Positions 59,461 through 64,000 of a DNA stretch of 64,000 nucleotides are shown in pieces. A program made the translations under genes and the position numbers. The stretch spans positions 9,795,485-9,859,484 of the forward strand of contig JAKSZT010053881.1 of the NCBI GenBank assembly GCA_026826555.1, written 5' to 3'. A model generated the notes under the pieces. That model was not told where the DNA came from. It ran no database searches and saw nothing but the letters and a program-made list of their open reading frames with translations. The first letter of the stretch is position 1. Each line of letters begins with the position of its first letter. Source of the DNA: Tolypeutes matacus (Eukaryota > Chordata > Mammalia > Cingulata > Chlamyphoridae).

Positions 59461-61231
59461 TTCATCCATTTTGTTCTTTGATACTTTGTTGTCATATTGT
59501 TTTGTTGTCTGTTTTCTTATCCTTTAGTTTACCCTTCCTAATAATCTTCATTTCTAAATTCTTTTCCAAATCTTTCACTCTTGTTTTTTCCTTACAGGCT
59601 ACAGCACTCCCCTTAGTATCTCTTGCAAATCTGGTATTTTGGTAACATATTCTTTCAGTTTTGTTTGTCTGTAAAGACTTTGAACTCACCCTCATTTTTG
59701 AAGGACAGTTTTGCCGGATACAGAATACTTGGCTGGCAGTTTTTCTCTTTCAGTATCTTAAATACATCATACCACTTCCTTCTCTCCTCCATGGTTTCTG
59801 GAGGAGGTTGGCACTTAATTTTATCAAGTTTCCCTTGTATGTGATGCTTTGCTTTTCTCTTGCTGCTTTCAGAATCCTCTTTTTATCTGTAATATTTGTC
59901 ATTCTGAACATAGATGTCTTGGGGTGGGTCTTTCGGGATTTATTCTGTTTGGGGTGCGTTGTCCTTCTTGGATGTTGATATTTATGTCCTTCATAAGGGT
60001 TGGGAAGTTTTCAGTCATTATTTCCTCAGATATTCTTTCTGCCCCTTTTCCATTCTCTTCTTCTGGGACACCAATAATACAAATATTTATGCGTTTTGCA
60101 TTGTCATTCAATACCCTGAGACTCCGTTTCATTTTTTTTCCATTCTCTTCTCTTTCTCTTCTCTTGTCTTTTCCAGTTCAGATGTTCTGTCTTTGAAATC
60201 ACTAATTCTGTCTTCAAGCAATTCAAATTTGCACTTATGTGCCTCTAGTGTATTTTTAATCTCATCCATCATGTATTTAATTCCCATAAGGTCTGTTACT
60301 TTTCTTTGCAGGCTTTCAAATTGTTCTTTATGCTTCTTATATTCTCTATATTTCTTTAGTCCTATTTTCTTTAAATTCTTTGGAGTGATTTAGGAGAGTT
60401 GTGTAATTATCACTGATTAATTGTTTTAAGTCCTGTATCTCTTCAGGACATTTGGTTTGTTCTTTTGACTGGGCCATCTCATCCTGTTTTCTAGTATGGC
60501 TTGTAATTTTTTGCTGGTGTCTAGGCATCTGAATATGTTGGTGTATTTACTCTAATGGCTAATTTCTCTCTCTTGCCTATGTTGTTGTTTCTCCACAGCT
60601 CTTCTTTGATATTTGGTTCAACTTATTCTCAGTCTTTAAAACTTCCTAGCTTAACTTTTCAAAATCGTGCCAGGGAAACACTAGTGGGGCACAGATTTTC
60701 TCCCAGGGGTTGGATACAAAAAGCGCAGTTTTTGTCCATGCAGTTTCCAGACCAGCCAGCAGATGGCGAAAGTAAGCGCATCTCTCCATGGAGGTGTTTC
60801 AGTCTCAGCTTTTCCTGTGTTCTGGTGTTGAATCTCCAGATTAGAGATTCAAAGCCGTCACTACTGGCCAAATTCACTGAAGAAAAGCACACCGACCTCC
60901 CCTCCCTTTTCCCTTGAAACAGCTGAAAGGGAGGAAGGTGTGTGTTCCCCTCCCCGTTGGCTACTGTGAGACAGGTTTTACCCCAGCTTAATATTTTGGG
61001 GTAAGGGAGGGGAGCCCTTCCTGGCTGCCATGGGGGCTCGGTAACATGTTTGTCTTTTCAGTTTCTTAGTTTCTCTGTCCCTCACCCTCCTGGGAGTTGT
61101 GTAGCACTGTCTTGGTCTGCTGATACCCAAAGCAGTTCCCTCAGACAGCTTTTGGCTCTTTCTCCATAGTTTTTGTGAGAGCATTTAGCTCTGCCTGTTA
61201 CTCCATCGCCATCTTCCCACAATCCTCTTTC
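59461..61231 (-). mobile_element. L1 5' half: 5' UTR and decayed ORF1
   Basis: ORF1 begins near 60528 (MPRHQQKITSHTRKQDEMAQ, the same start as the L1 at 3120). It continues with a coiled-coil-like stretch, then an RNA-binding segment (RINICIIGVPEEE ... PNRINPERPTPRH, ~59900-60110) and a C-terminal domain to ~59500, spread over several frames. The sequence stops at the ORF1-ORF2 spacer, where TTC33 begins. The region 60540-61231 is L1 5' UTR. Confidence 0.85.
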
Positions 61232-61245
61232 TTAGATATAACTTT
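61232..61245. repeat. Candidate TSD, right
   Basis: TTAGATATAACTTT, matching 57603-57616. It lies just beyond the L1 5' end and continues into older antisense L1 3' sequence. Confidence 0.6.
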
Positions 61246-61960
61246 TTAATTGATATAATTTACATAACATAAAATTCACCATTTTAAAAGTGTACAACTC
61301 AATGGTTATTAATATATTTACTATTTTGCACAGCTGTCACCACCATCTAATTCTAGAACATTTCTATCACTCCAAAAAGAAATTCCATACCTATTAGTCT
61401 GCCCCAATTTCCTCCTCCCCCTTATCCCCTGGCAACAACAAATCTACTTTCTGTCTTTAAGGATTTGCCTATTCTAGATATTTCATATAAATGGAATCAC
61501 ACAAAATGTGGCCTTTTGTGTCTGGCTTTTTTTACTTAGCATAATGTTTTCAGGGTTCATCCATTTTGTATCATTTGTCAATACTTCACTCCTTTTCATG
61601 GCTGAATAATAGTCCATTAAATGGATAAACCCCATTTAGTTTATTCATTCAGCAGTTGATGGACATTCAGTTGTTTCCACTTTGTAACTATAATGAATAA
61701 TACTACTATGGAACGTTAATGATTTGCAAATTTTTATGTGATCATGTGTTTTTAATTCTCTTGAGTATATACCTAGGGGTGGAATTGCTAGGTGATATGG
61801 TAATTCTTTGTTAATTTTTTGAGGAACTACCAAACTGTTTTCTACAGTAACTAAACTATTTGACATTACCTCCAGCAATGTATAAGAGTTCCATAGACTG
61901 TACTTTTACTTCACCCCTAGTAGTAATTTTAGGGACTTATGTTTGCAGTTTTTCCAAATC
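61246..61960 (-). mobile_element. Old L1 3' end, antisense
   Basis: 'ataaaattcaccattttaaaagtgtacaactcaatgg', then the C-terminal complement (minus frame ECPSTAE ... around 61650) and upstream sequence. Ancient. Confidence 0.75.
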
Positions 61961-61964
61961 TTAA

Positions 61965-63555
61965 ATATGCCTATTCTAATTGAGATCTTCATGGATTTGT
62001 AAAATCAATATCCTATGTTCTAGGAATTTACCTGTGAGTCAAAAAGGGGAAAAAGAGATCATAGTGTTGAATTTGAGACCATATATGTTAAATGTTCGAA
62101 AAGTAACTGGTGGTATTTATTTGGATTACTTTGTATAAATAAAATTCCTTTTTATTATTTTTTTGCTTGTGAAAATCTTGAATTTATCTTATGCTGTTTA
62201 TTATCCAGCCCATCTAAGCAAAATAGCATAATATTTTTAGATTGAAGTTACTTTAACATTGGCCAGCAGGGCTGTGTGGGAAATCCAGATAGTTTCTTCA
62301 GTTAAGCATTAAAAGCCCTGATCCTAGTTTTAGAGAATCCTTTTTATTAATACCCAGTTCTGAACAGAAGAAGAAACTTGGATTTACATAAAAATAAATA
62401 ATGTTTTATAGAAAAAAATACTTGTTTAAATTTTTTATTAAAGCCTACTTTCTATGGTGATTTTTTTTTCCCTCAGAATTCCCCATATTTTTGGCACTTT
62501 TATAATGTTAGTCTTTCTTTTTCTTCCGAATCTGTAAGTAGCTGAGAGTTCCCAGCTATGAACCACAGCCCATAGTAAAGTCACCAGGGATCCTCAAAAA
62601 AAAAGATGTGCTCTCTGGCTTCCCCATCCCAAGCAGCACTAGAGTAGTGGTGGTGACAGCAGTTAGCAGCACTGGGCCCTTGTCAGCCACAGCCTCAACT
62701 TCAGGAGCCAGTTCCCCAATCTAGTTGTTGTCTCCACATCCTGACTGAGCTCCCTAAAAGGATAGGCCAGAGGAGACAAGGATACATGAGACTTGAAAGC
62801 ACAATTATACTCAGGATTCTGCACTACAGTAGTGTGATGGACTGTTGTGTCTGGATCCCTGTGGTTAGTTCCATTTCAATTTTACAGCATAGAAGCCACT
62901 ATTCTGAGAGATTTGTTACATAACAGTAGTTATGAAGAATTGCTTTCTACCTCTTCTGCCAAGCTGTTCTATAGATCTGTTACAAACAGGATTTAGATAT
63001 AAAGTTTTAAAGTCACTACAGCCCAACCCTTTAAATAAACCTATGGGTAATATATCACTACAAAGTGAGTTACAAAGAACTTGTATCATTTGAATTAGAA
63101 ATATCAATGGAAAGCATCCCTGCTTCCTTATTAATAGGTAATCCTAATGCATTAAATGCAAACATTATCAGGGCATAAACCACCTGTTATAAGAAAAACA
63201 TTTTATTTTATTTGGCTGTCATTGTCTTCTATAATCAAAGTTTTTATCTCAGTTTTCTAGATAATGCTTCTGAAATGTAAAGCCCATAATGACTTACTTC
63301 TTCATGGAATATTCTTACCTACTTTCTTTGTTTCTCTTAAAAATCCTTAATCCTACTAGCCTCACATGCTTCTGGTTTTTTAAATTTTGTGATTTTAGCT
63401 TTATGCCTAGGACAGAATGAAATGCAGTCATAATTTATGTAGTTCATTGTTATTCAACATTATTATAATGTTTTCATTAAATGTGATTCCCTTACCCCAG
63501 AATCCACCTTTAGCTATGCAAGGGTCTCTGAAACCCTAAACTTAGTCTCATTTTC
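61965..63555. other. RPAP2 intron, mostly unclassified
   Basis: Contains the exon-like segment at 62477-62533 and a GC-richer patch at 62560-62780 of unknown origin. The expected next RPAP2 coding segment was not found. Confidence 0.4.
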
Positions 63556-63559
63556 TATT

Positions 63560-63665
63560 ATATCCTAGTTTTGTACCTAACTAGCAGTGTAGCCTTGCAC
63601 AAGTTACTTAACCTTGTTTGTCTTTTTCTCATTGGCAAAATGAAGGGTTCAAGTAAATTCTGTGC
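63560..63665 (+). repeat. MIR fragment
   Basis: 'ctagcagtgtagccttgcac ... aagttacttaaccttgtttg ... ctcattggcaaaatgaaggg' is the MIR core. The remainder to 64000 is unclassified. Confidence 0.65.
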
Positions 63666-64000
63666 ATGTAACATAAGAAATAACCACTTCATCCCAGGAC
63701 TCTTTCTCTGACAATGGCAGAGGGAACATTTTCTGAAAGTGTAGTCACCTTCTATGACATGGAGTTACCTACATTATCTGCTCTGTCTTCGTCTTCTTAT
63801 AAAGTGAAGATATGTTTCATATGTTCAAGTAGACTAATAGTTAAACCACAAAGAACAATTATGCTTAGAATTGTGAAAGTATAACTGTTTTTAATGGACA
63901 ATAGCAGCAGAGTTCTAAAAGCTTATATATGATGAATTTCCCATAGAGTTGAATCCACTTTGGCAGTGGAAATTCAAAGCACCTGATGAGGTGTTAGTAG

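Larger units (their letters stand above)
57617..61231 (-). mobile_element. Chimeric L1-TTC33 retro-insertion
   Basis: Read on the minus strand: an L1 5' end containing GGGAAGATGGCGATGG near 61216, a 5' UTR to about 60540, ORF1 to about 59500, the ORF1-ORF2 spacer to ~59461, then directly TTC33 cDNA to its A-run at 57739. Left of this is ~120 nt resembling the 3' end of the unnamed LINE repeat at 26165 and 34995. TTAGATATAACTTT occurs at both 57603-57616 and 61232-61245, which could be the TSD of the whole block, or of a short older insertion that the chimera entered. ORF2 is missing entirely. Confidence 0.7.

Noticed and set aside
60555..60917. 120-codon + frame
   Set aside because: It lies antisense in an L1 5' UTR, with no family match.
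53945..64000. Next RPAP2 exon (expected LTPILGIQKHSQEG-like)
   Set aside because: Read through by eye; no acceptor followed by this sequence was found, so it is taken to be beyond 64000. A tblastn of RPAP2 would settle it.
1..64000. CRISPR arrays, operons, phage or other prokaryotic systems
   Set aside because: All content is mammalian intron, exon and retroelement sequence. Repeats are dispersed with TSDs, not regularly spaced.

Overview
The window is mammalian nuclear DNA, almost certainly from an armadillo (Dasypus-like). At least a dozen copies of the tRNA-derived DAS SINE are present, in both the short form (DAS-III-like, ~185 bp) and the long or dimeric forms (~340-450 bp). Most have intact box A/B-like heads, AATAAATAAATAAA tails and clean target-site duplications (TSDs). 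DAS-SINEs are known from armadillos. No prokaryotic features are present.

The only host gene with exon structure is RPAP2 on the + strand. Five consecutive internal exons were recognised from protein similarity recalled without a database, matching GT/AG splice sites and continuous reading phase: a 36-nt microexon (11186-11221), the large 937-nt exon (12817-13753), and exons at 22031-22113, 24918-24998 and 48523-48591. They join without a stop into about 402 codons. The zinc-finger N-terminal exons lie left of the window and the last coding exon(s) lie right of it. Everything else is intron: >11.1 kb, 1.6 kb, 8.3 kb, 2.8 kb, 23.5 kb and >15.4 kb.

The introns are mostly retroelement strata. 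1-4.2 kb: an antisense L1 (5' UTR, ORF1, endonuclease and early RT) interrupted by a second, 5'-truncated L1. 14.8-21.9 kb: old antisense L1/HAL1-like sequence with two DAS insertions. 25.8-36.4 kb: antisense L1 remnants hit by two copies of an unnamed ~1.4-1.6-kb LINE-type repeat, three DAS SINEs and a full-length CD24 retrocopy. 41.3-45.8 kb: an ancient L2 split by later insertions, beside a 291-bp inverted duplication without mismatch. 51.4-53.9 kb: a MaLR-type element with two LTRs. 57.6-61.2 kb: a chimeric retro-insertion joining the 5' half of an L1 to the 3' half of a TTC33 mRNA. MIR, L2 and MER5A-like fragments are scattered through the rest.

Most worth a second look: (1) the inverted duplication 41285-41575 / 43912-44202; (2) the L1-TTC33 chimera; (3) the CD24 retrocopy with an uninterrupted 78-codon ORF and a perfect 14-bp TSD; (4) a phase-compatible exon-like segment at 62477-62533. 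I found no new multi-gene system. The interest here lies in retrotransposition and rearrangement inside one housekeeping gene.
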